64,000 nt of DNA, from assembly GCF_029633865.1 (NCBI RefSeq), contig NC_079214.1:22130873-22194872 (forward strand), written 5' to 3'. A program made the translations under genes and the position numbers. Origin of the DNA: Lampris incognitus (Eukaryota > Chordata > Actinopteri > Lampriformes > Lampridae). Shown here piece by piece: positions 9,701 to 48,389 of the stretch; positions within the stretch are counted from its first letter, which is position 1, and each line of letters begins with the position of its first letter. The notes below the pieces were generated by a model. That model was not told the DNA's origin, searched no databases, and worked only from the letters and a program-made list of their open reading frames with translations.

Positions 9701-12323
9701 TTTCATCATTTGCTGCGACACCTCTTCATGGACTCCGTGGGATTTGAACGGCTGTGGCTGCGCTGGCTAGATGACATTACACCAGCAGACGTTTGCTATT
9801 AGAGCAGCCAGCAAGGACACTTCTTTCTCCGGTGAACAATCCAAATGTGGGGGTTTTGTGTAAACATCTGGGACTGCTTGGTTTTATAGGCCAGATGGAC
9901 AACAATATCCGGGTCCAAAAAACTGTTGAGTCCGGTTTATGATGTGGATGGAGATGTCCTGTCCTATCTTCTCTGACTGACCGCAGTGGAAAACTAATCA
10001 AGAAAACACCGAGGCTGTTTTCTTTGGACTGGATGCCAAGCTGACACACAGGGAAACAAAGGCCTTGGACAAGTGTGGAGCCCACCTGTTTCTGTTCAAG
10101 ATAAGGGTGTGCGCTTTTTGTCTGCACTGGAATGATCAAATGCACCATGATTGGCCCCGCAGAGTTATGTCACTGGGAAAGTTTTTGATTTTTCAAAATG
10201 CACGAGTTTATTAACTCTGATACCAGAGAGGGACGATAGGTCAGAGGAGAGGTCTTTATTCCAGCCCACTCTTGTAATGTGAAACTTTTTTTTTCATCAT
10301 GTCACACTTCTTTTTTTTGTTTGATTTTTGGTGGACCAAAGGCTAATCGCTTTTCTTGTAGAGCGTTGGTTTAAACACGATGGATATGTGGAAAGTACCT
10401 TCTGGTTTTTCCGACTGTGTCATCATCAGTGAACACCCTGCTTGTTAAACTGTGGCAAGCTCCAAGTTTCATGCCTCATCCACCAGAAATACAGTTCTCA
10501 TCTCTTGTCCAAACCATCCCGAATGCACCTACAAAAACACAACAATGCCTAAAGGCTTAAATCCTAACATTGGCTGGTAGTTGACGAGGACAGAAAGCTT
10601 TGGAAGAGTGCATAATGTGCTGCAATCAAAATGCAAGAGCTTATCCACAGTGAGCAGACTGCAGAATATATTCACAATAACCATTTACAAGAGTCTGAGG
10701 GATGCGTGGACGAGGGTATAAGGGCTGTAGGAATGAGCTACATGCTTGTTCTGGGACTTGTGCATTTTTTGGATTTTCAGTCAAGCCATGAGTTATGGAT
10801 CTGTCAGATTATTTCTCTTCTTATAATTACTGGTGTAAAATGGGACGTGTGTGAGGTGAGAGGGCTTTGTGTGTGTGTGTGTGTGTGCGTGCGTGCGTCT
10901 GTCATCTGGCCCTGGTCCAAGTCTACATGCTCCTGCGGGCTTTAATGGGCCTCATTGATCATGCAGTTGAGAAATGCCAATGGACCCTGATGCTACCTCC
11001 AGTTAATGTCTCCCCCGGCATCACCGCCGCACGCCAGATGGAGTCATCTCAGCCCCATTTTTTATAGCCTCGGCCTGTCCTCCCTCACTCTCTCACTTCA
11101 CAGCTCAGGATAATGATGATCTGTGGCGCTGACAACTTCAGATGCTGTATTGCTACGCTCCTGAGACCCCCATAAATCTTTAGGATTTGGACCCACCCCT
11201 AACCCCAGGCACATAGCCCATTCCCCCTCTCTGACACCTTTTCTGTCACTCTGAGTTCTTCTTCTGCAGCTACCATATTCCTGATTGAATACAGCATCCG
11301 ACTGGAATCAAATCCTTAATCTGACACTATCCCATTTAGCGACAGTGATCTGACTTGGTGAAAGGTGAGGTTTACGAAACCCTCTGCAAAAGCCGTGCAG
11401 CGAAGGTCTACAGCACACGAGGCTGAGGACAAATCAGACTATTCAGAAGACTAGTGGAAGGTAGAAGGTGTTTTTTACATTTTACAGAGGATAAGAAAGG
11501 CGGGAACCTTCGAACATTTGGAATATCGCAATATGTATCAAATTGGTATGAAATTATTGGTTTGATATGGCTGAGTGGTTAAGGCGATGGACTGCTAATC
11601 CATTGTGCCCTGTGCGCGTGGGTTTGAATCCCATCCTTGTCATCACATTCGGTTTTAGTGGTTAGTGCGGTCACCTCACAGCAAGAAGGTCCTGGGTTCA
11701 AGCTCTGGGGTAGTCCAACCTTGTGGGGTCATCCTCTGTGTGGAGTTTGCATGTTCTACCCGTGTCTGCGTGGGTTTCCTCCCACAGTCCAAAGACATGC
11801 AGATCAGGTGAATAGGCCGTACTAAACTGTCCCTAGGTGTGACTGTGAATGTGTGTGTGTCAGCCCTGTGATGGTCTGGCGGCCTATCCAGGGTGTTTCC
11901 CCGCCTGCTGCCCAGTGACTTCTGGGATAGGCTCCAGCATTCCCACAACCCTGAAAGCAGGATAAGCGGTTTGGATAATGGATGGATGGATGAATTATTG
12001 GTTTATTGTGGCAATTAAATCCAGTTGTATTAGCTGAGAAAAGAGTCTGTTTGAGCTTGGTTCTCCAAAATAAAACAAAATTGGTTGTCCACTTTTATTG
12101 TATTTTGAAAGGCCGAACAGCTTTATTAGTTTAAATCAACCACATCCGTCAGAGGTGGAAAATGTTCGATCCTGATGGGGCACGGTGACTGAGGGTTATG
12201 GCTGCAGGCAAAGGGAAACAGAAACTATATAGACCGAAACAGTATTTACAGATTTTTTTTTTTCTGTTTCAGATGTTTGGAGCCGACGATGTCGTGTGTA
12301 CACGGATCTACACACGGGCATAG
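6699..12323 (+). CDS. crabp1: Cellular retinoic acid-binding protein 1, complete
   Basis: Four exons (6699-6768, 8081-8259, 8948-9061, 12273-12323) join to 414 bases, 137 residues plus stop, the usual CRABP1 length, with the family's exon phases and a 179-bp exon 2. The protein is a cytosolic beta-barrel of the fatty-acid-binding family that binds retinoic acid and controls its access to degradation and nuclear receptors. Counting Met as 1, the ligand carboxylate residues R112, R132 and Y134 are present, as are R21, R30 and K31, matching the basic patch of the helix region. The segments [20 protein letters not shown] and [12 protein letters not shown] fit CRABP1 better than CRABP2. It converges on sin3a. 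Fish usually have a and b copies; I cannot assign which. Confidence 0.95.
8081..8259 (+). CDS. crabp1: crabp1 exon 2
   Basis: Acceptor tcttctcag; the first two bases complete Gly-24. The 179-bp exon encodes the helix-turn-helix lid end and strands B-E, to GRKCK, then donor gtaatt. Confidence 0.96.
8255..8790. repeat. Direct duplication within crabp1 intron 2, including a donor-like copy
   Basis: The stretch from the exon 2 donor (about 8255-8465) is repeated at about 8604-8790: both hold a GTAAGGTAA core, a TTTTGCCTTACTGCAG block, GATTTCAT and a GGAGGGTACA block. The second copy holds a donor-like GTAAGGTAAGC with no exon before it. Shorter repeats of CTGGTTAGCTA and ATTCTGTTAG lie between the copies. 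Confidence 0.75.
8948..9061 (+). CDS. crabp1: crabp1 exon 3
   Basis: Phase 0 at both ends, from acceptor ctaacag to donor gtgagg, 38 residues. It carries the ligand-contacting Arg at residue 112 (WSREL). Confidence 0.95.
9062..11560 (+). other. crabp1: crabp1 intron 3, first part
   Basis: No exon that I can support. It contains a short GT/GC repeat at 10868-10898. Open frames here (for instance 9777-10148 minus and 10631-10945 plus) have no recognisable protein features. Confidence 0.6.
11561..11642 (+). pseudogene. tRNA-Ser(GCT) pseudogene
   Basis: An 82-base match to the form of tRNA-Ser with a GCT anticodon: TGGCTGAGTGGTTAAGG (A box), ACTGCTAATCC (anticodon arm), a long variable arm, and GGTTTGAATCCC (B box). 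The 5' acceptor strand TTTGATA does not pair with the 3' strand CCTTGTC, so the acceptor stem is broken and the gene is probably dead. It abuts a SINE directly. Confidence 0.75.
11645..11992 (+). mobile_element. tRNA-headed SINE with GGAT-repeat tail
   Basis: The head has an A-box-like TAGTGGTTAGTGCGG and a B-box-like GGGTTCAAGCTC, followed by a body containing GTTTCCTCCCACAGTCCAAA and a 3' tail with GGATAAGCGGTTTGGAT ending in GGAT repeats. The same tail occurs at 1528-1640, 36470-36595, 52513-52638 and 59457-59513. It lies in crabp1 intron 3. Family name not assigned. Confidence 0.8.
12273..12323 (+). CDS. crabp1: crabp1 exon 4
   Basis: After a strong pyrimidine tract and acceptor ttcag it encodes 16 residues with the R-x-Y retinoate-binding motif (R132, Y134) and stops at TAG. 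Confidence 0.95.
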   Translation: MFGADDVVCTRIYTRA

Positions 12324-15213
12324 TGGAACTTCTACATCTCACAGCCGCCAGCGTCCTTCAACAACATCCCAGTTAAACCTTCAGAAACATCCGGGTGAAA
12401 CCTGACAGTCGGTGCTGAGAGATTTCAGGAAACAACCTGCTATTCACAAGTCAATAACAGCGGTCCAGAAATCATAATTTGTCCAGATATCATACCTTTC
12501 CTGTTTGTATTTAATTTTATTAGCTTTGGAAAATGAACTCTAAGAAGTGTGGTTTGTTTAATTATTACAATATATGGCATAAAAACATGACAGGGTTGCA
12601 GTCCATTCAAAGGATCTTTTAATGCCAAACACCATACTATACTCGTGTACAACATCATAAAAGTCAAAAAAACACATGGCAAAGAGTAGAGACACAATAA
12701 ATTGGGTAGAAACACAGTCTTTATGTACAATCTAGCTCCCCGGTTGTTCATGTAGTATTCAGTATTAAACACGGTCAATAAAAAAATAAAAACCCAAGTT
12801 ATAAACTGCTCCGAGATTGTCTGTAGCTGTTTGAATTACTGACAGTTGCCTTTATGGACCTCCTTGAAAAGGTTGCAGGGTATTTTTTTTCCTTTTAAGT
12901 TGGGTATCTTCATTTCGGGAGAGCGATGCCAGTCCTTTGGGTCACACCAAACATCTGGTGGTGTTGCCTGCAGAGGTTATATGGTCCATGCATGACACTG
13001 TTTTGACCCAGGAAGGTTTGAACAACATCATTCGATGGGCTTTGGCGATGTGGGGAAAAGAACCGCTGTTTTCCTGTCGATTTCCATTGCTTCATATACT
13101 TTTATCATTCAATGTTTTACATAATGCCCAGTTTTACAATTCAAAATCAAGGTATTCTATGGACAGATATGCAAGTTTTGATCAGGCAAGGCAAAGAATA
13201 AGAGTATAATACGACGTAGCCCTGACTAGCCCAGTAGCCCCGGATCACAAACATGCAAAAGGTTTTTGGTCTAATCCAATGTTATGCAATTCCACACCAT
13301 CGATAGGTCTTCACACCTACCAAACACTACAACAACCTATTTCAACAACTAGCACATCTTCAAATCTGAGAAGGGAGGTACGAATTGGTACAAGATGGCG
13401 CTACTGACGATGGAGCTAAATAATACCAGGTGGTTTTAATATATGGTTGGAATGAAAACTTGAATTCTCTTGGGCCTGGATGGCACAAGGTAAAAGACCC
13501 CTGGTCTAAAACTTTCCATTCACCTTCACCCACAATATCTACAGTGGCATTTATACATTTACAAAACAGACTGCTGAAGGGACTACAGCAATAATAAATC
13601 ATTGACATCCCAGTTTTCAGGGAAAATAACATTCACATTTATACTTCAGCAAAAACAAACAGGTTAGACATACTGCAGTTAATCTGATTATTGCTTGCAT
13701 GTTGTCCTGATGCTACAACTGTGCAGAAGTTGCATGTCTGACATTCACATAATGGCCTTGTTGCTGTTTGGTGACACTTGGTTATAAAAAAAAACAAACA
13801 AAAAAAAAACATACAACACACAAAAATATATAAATCATGTACAGATTTCATTGGTCACACATAGCAAGTTCATGGTGTCTGTAAATTTGACAGAGGGATT
13901 TTACGAGCCTGTCCTCTTACACGACATAACCGTTTGGTAAGGGAGTCAGGATCACCACACACGGAGAAAATAAGAGTACTTAACATCAGCACTTTGAAAA
14001 AATGCTTTCAAAAAAGCATCAACTGTCGCTCAGCTACATTCAATGTCCATAAAGCCACAAAAAATAAAATAAAATAAAATAAAATGCAGAAACAGAAATG
14101 GAAAAAGGACAGTATGGCCTTGAAAAATGTATAAAATGAGTATTTTCAAGAGAATGAAAAAAGCTATTCTAGCAATGTTAAGGACAACGCGTTCAACAGA
14201 CCACAACAGGGAAAGGGTCTCTAATAAACATCCTTTGGTAAAAAAATGTAGTTAAAATGTCCACAGTTTCTTAATATATTTCTCAGCAACCTCTACCTAA
14301 AAGATTGATACTAAGTTTGTTAATGTATGCTACACATCAATGACAATCTCTGATATATTAATAAAAAAAGACTATATCAACAAGTTATTTACAGGAAGTG
14401 TTTGGGCAGTTGGAACTTAATGTCCTTAATACACCGAAGTGGCATTGTATTATTGCCAAATATCAATCCAGCACTTGCAAGAAATATTGAATATATAGTG
14501 TACTACTGCCTTATTCACCAAAAACAAAACCTTGACAAGCTATACAATTTTACAGCTGGAAGCCAAAATAAGCCACAAGTCCTTGTACAAATACATGTTC
14601 ATAGCGGTCACAGATTTGTATTTGATCTTGTTACTCATCACAAAGAGCTGAGGTTATTCATTTTTCTTTTGCTTATTCTCAGAAACTAATTGTGAACTTG
14701 GTGGTCCGTAAAGAAAAAAAAAAGCATTTTAATTTGTTTAAACTTGGTGTGTGGTCGTCACAAAATGTTTTGTGAGATATTTTGCTTTCAAAACAGAATT
14801 GCTATAAACAGGAAGATATCACAATCCTGGCAACATAAACTAGTGTTTGATTTTCCTTGCGCATAGTCTGTTGACCCATCTCATCCGAAGCATCTGCATC
14901 AAACCTTACTGGACTGTTCAGATAGGTGAGATTTTATCAACATGCTACTGCAATTATTATCAAATTATAACCTCAGGAACGTTAGTACATCGTTTCTGAA
15001 TAGGTTACACCATATAATGAAAAAAAAAATAACTCAATAGACTGGTGATTTGTAGATAACCAACAACCACCTTAAAGTTAAAGTTTTGGCAATTTACTCC
15101 AGCAATGGCAGCTTTGAAAAATCTATATGAATATGTATAATAAACTACTATTGGCTAGTAATATTGTCTCTTGTGTATACCCTCTTCAATTCTTGAAAAC
15201 AGAACAATGTTGA
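12324..15213. other. Convergent 3' UTRs of crabp1 and sin3a
   Basis: No coding signal. AATAAA motifs on the plus strand at about 12777-12790 suggest the crabp1 transcript end. The rest, AT-rich, probably holds the sin3a 3' UTR on the minus strand, but I cannot place its end. An (AAAAT)n run lies at about 14058-14086. Confidence 0.55.
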
Positions 15214-41819
<26,606 letters not shown>

Positions 41820-42119
41820 TGTATACTCATACTCAAAGAAGCTAGAGAGGAAAAGCAGAGGGATCCAGAGTTTTATATAAAATAATAAAAACTAAATCTA
41901 CACAAAGAGCAAAACTAATAAACAATTTCACAAAACAATATCAGTGATCATGATATACAGCCCTAGTCAATAAGTCAATAACAGGGACATAATCATCATT
42001 ATCAGATCAGCATCTTTGGTTTTATTCAACTTTCTCTGAATCTGGGCCTGCCCCTTTCTCAAAAAGGACCAACAAAATTAAACAATTATACTGTCTATAC
42101 TACAATCATTACTATTTAT

Positions 42120-42498
42120 TGTCATGGTTATGTTTTTATTTCCTGGTTTACTTTGAAGGCTCACGGTTTTGCCATTTCTGTTTCTGCCCCTGCTTTGCTC
42201 CCCTGTTCCCCATTCCCTGATTGGCGTACCATTTCTGCTCCTGCCCTGATCACCTGTTCCCCATTTCCCTGACTGGCTCCCCAGCAGTTACATTCATCCG
42301 GCTTGCCCCGACTCTTTGTCAGATAATTATGTTTAACTTTTGGGAGCCGGATGCATCACGTCTCATCTCGAGCCCTCCTTGCTGCCTGTATCTACGTTTC
42401 TGTTGTTGCAAGTTTGCTTGCCTTATTAAAGCATTGTTGTGACCAGCCTGTCTCCACTGTCTGCATTTGGGTCCTCAATTCCTGCTTCTGGCGTGTCA
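42120..42498 (+). mobile_element. Solo LTR relative, internally deleted
   Basis: Starts TGTCATGG and ends GCGTGTCA; shares the repeated CACCTGTTCCCCATT blocks, a TTAAAGC poly(A)-region motif and TTTGGGTCCTC end with 58041-58640. Flanks TTTAT and GTTAT agree at four of five bases. Confidence 0.65.
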
Positions 42499-43061
42499 GT
42501 TATCACTTATCAAGCCATGTTTACTATGGTTTGACAGTTTTACATTTGATTTTAACAACATATCTAAACATTAGAGATTGAGTTTATGGTACATCTGTCC
42601 AAATCATTTTATGAGATGAGACTGCATGCTACTGTTTCCATTTTCTGATTTTTGTTAGAAGATATTTTGTCAAGATAGGGCTTACATTCACACTCTCACA
42701 TTTACACATTACTACCTTTTAACAGTTTCTGTAAGTAAATTGCTATTTTGCTGCTGTAACAATATCATCATACTCAAAATATGCTCGAGTTGTCTGTGTC
42801 AGCAATGTAGCAACAAGAACGGGGATACCCGTCACTGAAGTGTAGGAGACTACCCTTAAGTGGTACACTTTGCGGGTATCACTTAACAAAATATTTCATT
42901 GTTGGTAAGTAAATCCAGCACAAGTTACATTTTCAATTAACTGACATTTAAAACATTTCATTGGACTAAACCAGAGCAACTAACAAGTGAGCAAGTATAT
43001 GAGAATAAAAGGTAGGTATATGTAGGCACTGCTGTCAATTAAAAAAAAAAATTAAAAAAAA

Positions 43062-43508
43062 CAGGCGTCCAGGTAGCATGGCGGTCTATTCTGTTGCCTA
43101 CCAACACAGGGATCACTGTTCGAATCCTTGTGTTACCGCCGGCTTGGTCGGGCGTCCCTACAGACACAATTGGCCGCGTCTGCGGGTGGGAAGCCAGAAG
43201 TGGGTATGTGTTCTGGTCGCTGCACTAGCGCCTCGTCTGGTCGGTCGGGGCACCTGTTCGGGGGGAGGGGCAACTGGAGGGAATAGTGTGATCCTCTCAT
43301 ATGCTGTGCCCCCCTGGCCCCCCTCACTGTCAGATGAAAAGAAGCGGCTGGCGACTCCACATGTATTGGAGGAGGCATGTGGTAGTCCACAGCCTTCACT
43401 GGATTGGCAGAGGGGATGGAGGAGTGACCGGGACGGCTCGGAAGACTGGGGCAATTGGCCAAGTCGAATTGGGGAGGGGGCAAAAAAACCCAAAAACCAC
43501 AAAACCTT
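43062..43508 (+). mobile_element. SINE family B, full-length copy
   Basis: tRNA-like head (GGTAGCATGGCGGTCTATT, then GTTCGAATCCTTGTGTTACC as B box), body with GGGCGTCCCTACAGACAC, and the tail GGCAATTGGCCAAGTCGAAT. Confidence 0.8.
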
Positions 43509-44689
43509 GACAAGCAATATACATAAACACATACTTCAGAAAGTATTCAACCATCTTAAATCTTTATTTTGTTCCTGTTACACCTCCAAATTTTAATGCA
43601 TTAAAATATTTTTCTCCCTTCAATGACAAAATAAATTGAACATGTTCATGAATCAAAATATACTTTTTATTCAAGATCATTTGCTTTACTTTAACCACAG
43701 TTTGTCAACACGTTGTATATAGGCCTTTGGCATCAATTACAGCTGTATATCTTTGTGAGTTTTGCAGTTACATTTTGGAGTTTTTGCTCATCCAACCATG
43801 CAAATTTGTTCCACCTCTGCCAAATTAGATATGAGTGTGTTGGTGAACACTAGAATGGAATTTTCAGGTCATACTACAGGGATTTATATGTGGGCTATTC
43901 CAGAATATTAACTTTTTTAAAACCATTCCTTGGTAACTTTGACATTTGCTATGGGTTATTATTCTGTTGGAAGATTAACCATAACCATAACAGCATACAC
44001 TATATGGCCAGAAGTATGTGGACATCCCTTTTAAGGAGTGGATTTCCCTATTTCAGCCACATCCTTTGCTGGTTGAAGCATAAAATCAAGCATATAGCCA
44101 TGCAGTCTTGATAGACAAACACTGGCAGTAGTATGGTGACTTTCAACGTGGCACTGTCATAGGATGGCACCTTTCCAAATAGTCAGTTCATCAAATTTCT
44201 GCCCTGCTAAAGCTGCTCTGGTCAACTGCAAGTGCTGTTATTGTGAAGTGGAAATGTCTAGGGGCAGCAACAGCTCAGCCGTGAAGTGGTAAGCCCAACA
44301 AACTCATAGAAAGAAACAGCCGAGTGCTGAAGTGTGTCACACATAAAAATTGTTAGTCCTCGGTTGCAACACTCACTACAGCATTCCAAACTGACTCTGG
44401 AAGCAATGTCAGCACAAGAACTGTTTGTCAGGATCTTCATGAAAGGGGTTTCCATGGCCGAGCAGCTGCACACAAACCAACACAGAAGATCAACATGTGC
44501 AACGGCAACAATCATCTGGAGTGGTGTAAAGTAGGCCTGAGCGATAAAACAATAGCGATATGTACTGGCGATAGACACTTCAACAGCAATAAGAAAGTTG
44601 TTCGATAGAATGTTTGACAGTTTCGCACTATGCAAACCACCATAAAAGCACACAATGGACACACGGGATCTGTCCATGGCTCATAAACA

Positions 44690-45118
44690 GTCTATCATCA
44701 TTATCATCTTTCTTTGGCTGCTCCCGTTAGCGGTTGCCACAGTGGATCATCCATTTCCATTTCTTCCTGTCCTCTGCATCTTCCTCTGTCACACCAACTA
44801 CCTGCATGTCCTCCCTCATCACATCCATAAACCTCCTCTTTGGCCTTCCTCTTTTCCTCTTGCCTGCCAGCTCCATCTTCAGCATCCTTCTCCCCATATA
44901 CCCAGCATCTCTCCTTTGCACACGTCCAAACCATCTCAAACTCGCGTCTCTTGCTTTGTCTCCAATCGTCCAACCTGAGCGGTCCCTCTAATATATTCAT
45001 TCCTAATCATGTCCATCTTCGTCACTCCCAATGAAAATCTTAGCATCTTCAACTCTGCCACCTCCAGCTCAGCCTCCTCTCTTTCCGTCAGTGCCACTGT
45101 CTCCAAATCATACAACAT
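44690..45118 (-). mobile_element. Non-LTR retrotransposon 3' fragment
   Basis: The minus strand encodes the C-terminal tail of a LINE protein: KMDMIRNEYIRGTAQVGRLE, then RWFGRVQRRDAGYMGRRMLK and KRKRGRPKRRFMDVMREDMQ. It ends near GGGAGCAGCCAAAGAAAGAT and short ATG repeats. Truncated, family uncertain. Confidence 0.75.
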
Positions 45119-45119
45119 A

Positions 45120-46332
45120 CACTATATGTACCAAAGTATTGGGACACACCTCTTAATCATTGAATTCGGTTGTTTCATTCACACCCATTGCCACAAATGT
45201 ATAAAATCAAGGAGCTAGCCATGCAGTCTGCATTTACAAACATTGTGAAAGAATGGGTCGTTCTGAAGAGCTCAGTGAATTCAAGTGTGGTACTGTCATA
45301 GGATGCCACCTTTGCAATAAGTCAGTCAACTGTAAGTGGTATTATTGAAAAGTGGAAGCGTTTAGGAACTACAGCAACTCAGCCATCAAGTGGCAGACCA
45401 CGTGAAGTCACACAGCGGGGTCAACGAGTGCTGAGGCGCATAGTGCGTAAAAGTCATCAACACTCTGTTGACTCAATAACTGCAGAGTTCCAAACTTCCT
45501 CTGGCATTATCATCAGCACAAAAACTGTGCATCGGGAGCTTCATAGAATGAGTTCACATGGCCGAGCAGCTGCATGCAAGCCTTACATCACCAAGCAAAA
45601 TGCCAAGCATCGGATGGAGTGGTGTAAAGCACGCTGCCACTGGACTCTGGAGCAGTGGAAACGTGTTCTGTGGCGCGACAAATCAGTTTCTCTGTCTGGC
45701 AGTCTGATGGAGGAGTCTGGGTTTGGCGGATGCCAGGAGAACGTTACCTGCCTGACTGCATTGTGCCAACTGTAAAGTTTGGTGGAGGAGGGATAATGGT
45801 ATGAGGTTGTTTTTCAGGGGCTGGGCTAGGCCCCTTAGTTCCAGTGAAGGGAAATCTTAATGCTTCAGCATACCAACACATTTTGGGCAATTCTATGCTT
45901 CCAACTTTGTGGGAACAGTTTGGGGAGGGCCCTCTTCTGTTCCAGCATGACTGTGCCCCAGTTCACAAAGCAAGGTCCATTAAGACATGGTTGGGTGAGT
46001 TTGGTGGGGAAGAACTTGACTAGCCTGCACAGAGCGCCGACTTCAACCCTATCGAACACCTTTGGTATGAACTAGAATGGAGACTGCGAGCCAGGTCTTT
46101 TCATCCAACATCAGTGCCTGACTTCACAAATGCTCTTCTGGATGAATGGGCAAAAATTCTACACAGACACACTCCAAAATCTTGTGAAAAGCCTTCACAG
46201 AAGAGTGGAAACTGTTATAGCTGCAAAGGGGGGACCGACTCCATATTAATGCCTATGGATTTAGAATAGGATGTCATAAAAGCTCCTGTAGGTGTAATGG
46301 CCAGGTGTCCCAATACTTTTGTACATATAGTG
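45120..46332 (+). mobile_element. Tc1-type element B, full length, inactive
   Basis: TA-flanked (45118-45119, 46333-46334), with termini CACTATATGTACCAAAGTAT and its near reverse complement. 1213 bp. Nested in the hAT-like insertion. Confidence 0.88.
45240..46250 (+). pseudogene. Decayed Tc1 transposase (DD34E type) in element B
   Basis: Pieces in different frames: 45428-45775 (AEFQTSSGIIISTKTVHREL, then [16 protein letters not shown]) and about 45780-46240 (QHDCAPVHKARSI, FNPIEHLW). Frameshifts and a stop in the last catalytic region inactivate it. About 34 residues separate the second Asp from the Glu, unlike the element at 29015. Confidence 0.8.
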
Positions 46333-46452
46333 TAGCTGGTCTCACTACCATCTTTTAAACCTTCCCTTTCACTCTTGCTGCCTATCATATCCCTTGATAA
46401 TGGGAGCATGCTACGAGTGACACGCAAACAGCCATTCATTTAAAAGGTGTGT

Positions 46453-46876
46453 TGTGGTGTCCGGGTAGCATAGCAGTCTATTTCGTTGACTACTAACATG
46501 GGAATCGCCAGTTCGAATCCCCGTGTTACCTTCGGCTTGGTCGGGCGTCCCTACAGACACATTTGGCCGTGTCTGCAGGCGGGAAGCCAGATGTGGGTAT
46601 GTGTCCTGGTCGCTGCAATAGCGCCTCCTCTGGTCAGTCAGGGCACCTGCTCTGGGGGGAGGGGGAACTGGGGGGACAACCTGATCCTCCCATGCACTAC
46701 ATTCCCCTGGCGAAACTCCTCACTGTCAGGTGAAAAGCAGCGGCTGGCGAATCCAGGGGGAAGCATGTGGTAGTCTGCAGCCCTCCCAAGCTTGGCAGAG
46801 GGGGTGGAGCAGTGACCGGGATGACTCTAAAATAGGTTAATTGGCCAAGTACAATTGGGGAGATAAAAGGGGGGGG
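46453..46876 (+). mobile_element. SINE family B, full-length copy
   Basis: Head GGGTAGCATAGCAGTCTATT and a good B box (GTTCGAATCCCCGTGTTACC), body and tail as at 43062-43508, ending in a G-rich run. Confidence 0.82.
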
Positions 46877-47689
46877 TGTTTTTCAGCTGCACCATCGACA
46901 TGTGACACAACAGAAACAGCGTGGAGTGAGAAAATTAGTGCAGATGGTGAGGGAATTGTTGATAAAAAAGGACAGGTCAGCTTGCCAGTATGACAGTTTG
47001 TTTTTGTTTTTTTTATTCTGACCGATATCAGAACGCTGTGGTGGTTAAATTCAAAGTAAGGCGGTTAAATTCAAAATAAAGTGGGTAAATTCAACCTTTT
47101 TTTGTCCTGGTCAATAACTGTCGATATTGACCGAAATGAAACATTTTCCAACCTAGTGTTAAGTGGACTCTGAAGCAGCGGAAACGCGTTTTCTGGAGTG
47201 ATAACTCATGCTTCACTATTTGGCAGTGATGGACAAATCTGGGTTTGGCAGATGCCAGGAGAACGCTACTAGTCTGAATGCATAGTGCCAACTGTAAAGT
47301 TTGGTGGAGGAAGAAAAATGGTCTGCGGCTGCTTTCATGGTTTGGGCTAGGCCACTTAGTTCCAGGGAAGGGAAATCTTAATGCTAAAACACAAAATGAC
47401 CTTCAAGAGAATCGTGTACTTTTGACTTTGTGGCAACAGTTTGGAGAAGGTCCTTTCCCGTTTCAGCACGACAATGCCCCAATGCACAAAGCGACGTCCA
47501 TAAAGACATGGCTTGCAGAGTCTGATGTGGTAGAACTTGACAGGCCTGCACAGAGTCCTGACCTCACTCCCATCTAACACCTTTGCGATGAACTGGAACG
47601 CCCAACTGCGAGCCAGACCTTCTCCCCTGCATCGGTGCCTGACCTCACTAATGTTCTTGTGGCTGAATGGGAGCGAATCCCCTGGTCAG

Positions 47690-48370
47690 CTGCCATTTTG
47701 GCATAGTCAAGACCTATGTGGACAGCCCCCACAATGGCCCGGGAGAGGCAGTCGGCAGTGAGGCTGGTTTGCCAGCAACATGCTGTACATCCATGGTGAA
47801 CTCCGAGATGTAGGAGAGCTGTCATTGCTGGCGGGCAGATCACAGCTCAGCCACCTTGGCCATGGCAAACATCAGTGGTTTGTGGTCCACAAATGCCGTG
47901 AACTGGCAGGCCTACAGCAGAGAACGGAAGTGTCAAATGGCAAGGTAGAGAATGAGGAGCTCCCAATCAAAGTTGCTATACTTCCGTTTGTTGGGGCATA
48001 ACTGTCTGCTGGAAAAAAGCGAGCAGCTGCCAAATGCCGTTCACCCACTGCCCGTGCACTGCCCCAACTGCGCAGTCTGAAGCATCTGTGGTAATGGTGA
48101 TCGGAGCCTTGGGTGATGAGTGCGCCAGCATTGTTGCATCAGTCAGAGCAGTCTTAGCGTCCACAAATGCCTTGTCCATGGTGTGTTTGATGGCCTTGCC
48201 TTTCAGGGCCTCATAGAGTGATCGCATGAGTTGAGCAGCTCGGGGGATAAAGCAGTGGTAAAGGTTCACCATGCCAAGGAACTCCTGTAGGGACTTGACT
48301 GTGAGTGGTCACAGTAGCTTCACGATGGCGTCCACCTTTGACGGGAGGGGTACTGCCCCATCTTTAGCGA
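47690..48370 (-). pseudogene. Gypsy-type pol fragment (RT/RNase H junction)
   Basis: The minus strand reads as the connection between reverse transcriptase and RNase H of a Ty3/Gypsy element: MVNLYHCFIPRAAQLMRSLY and a TTDASDCAVGAV block with the RNase H Asp. Stops and shifts interrupt it. Probably belongs with the LTR and primer site at 49372-49606. Confidence 0.8.
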
Positions 48371-48389
48371 CTCGGTGGTTCTGCAGTGC

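Larger units (their letters stand above)
44532..47160 (+). mobile_element. hAT-like insertion in Tc1 element A
   Basis: Flanked by GTGTAAAG (44524-44531) and GTGTTAAG (from 47155), a near 8-bp target duplication as expected for hAT. Ends begin TAGGCCTGAGCGATA and TAGGTTGGAAAATG. It carries a LINE fragment, Tc1 element B and a SINE inside. A block at about 46905-46955 matches 51488-51540. Confidence 0.6.

Noticed and set aside
11561-11642. A working tRNA-Ser(GCT) gene
   Set aside because: The 5' acceptor strand does not pair with the 3' strand, so a mature tRNA is unlikely despite intact internal boxes.
6699-12323. Naming this gene crabp2
   Set aside because: The residues [20 protein letters not shown] and [12 protein letters not shown], the 137-residue length and the linkage with sin3a all favour crabp1.
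43078-43596. Plus-strand frame of 172 codons and its antisense partners
   Set aside because: They are chance translations of SINE family B; similar frames recur in its other copies.
47976-48272. A functional host gene resembling reverse transcriptase
   Set aside because: The frame is short, has stops on both sides, and lies among fragments of other elements, so it is a retrotransposon relic.
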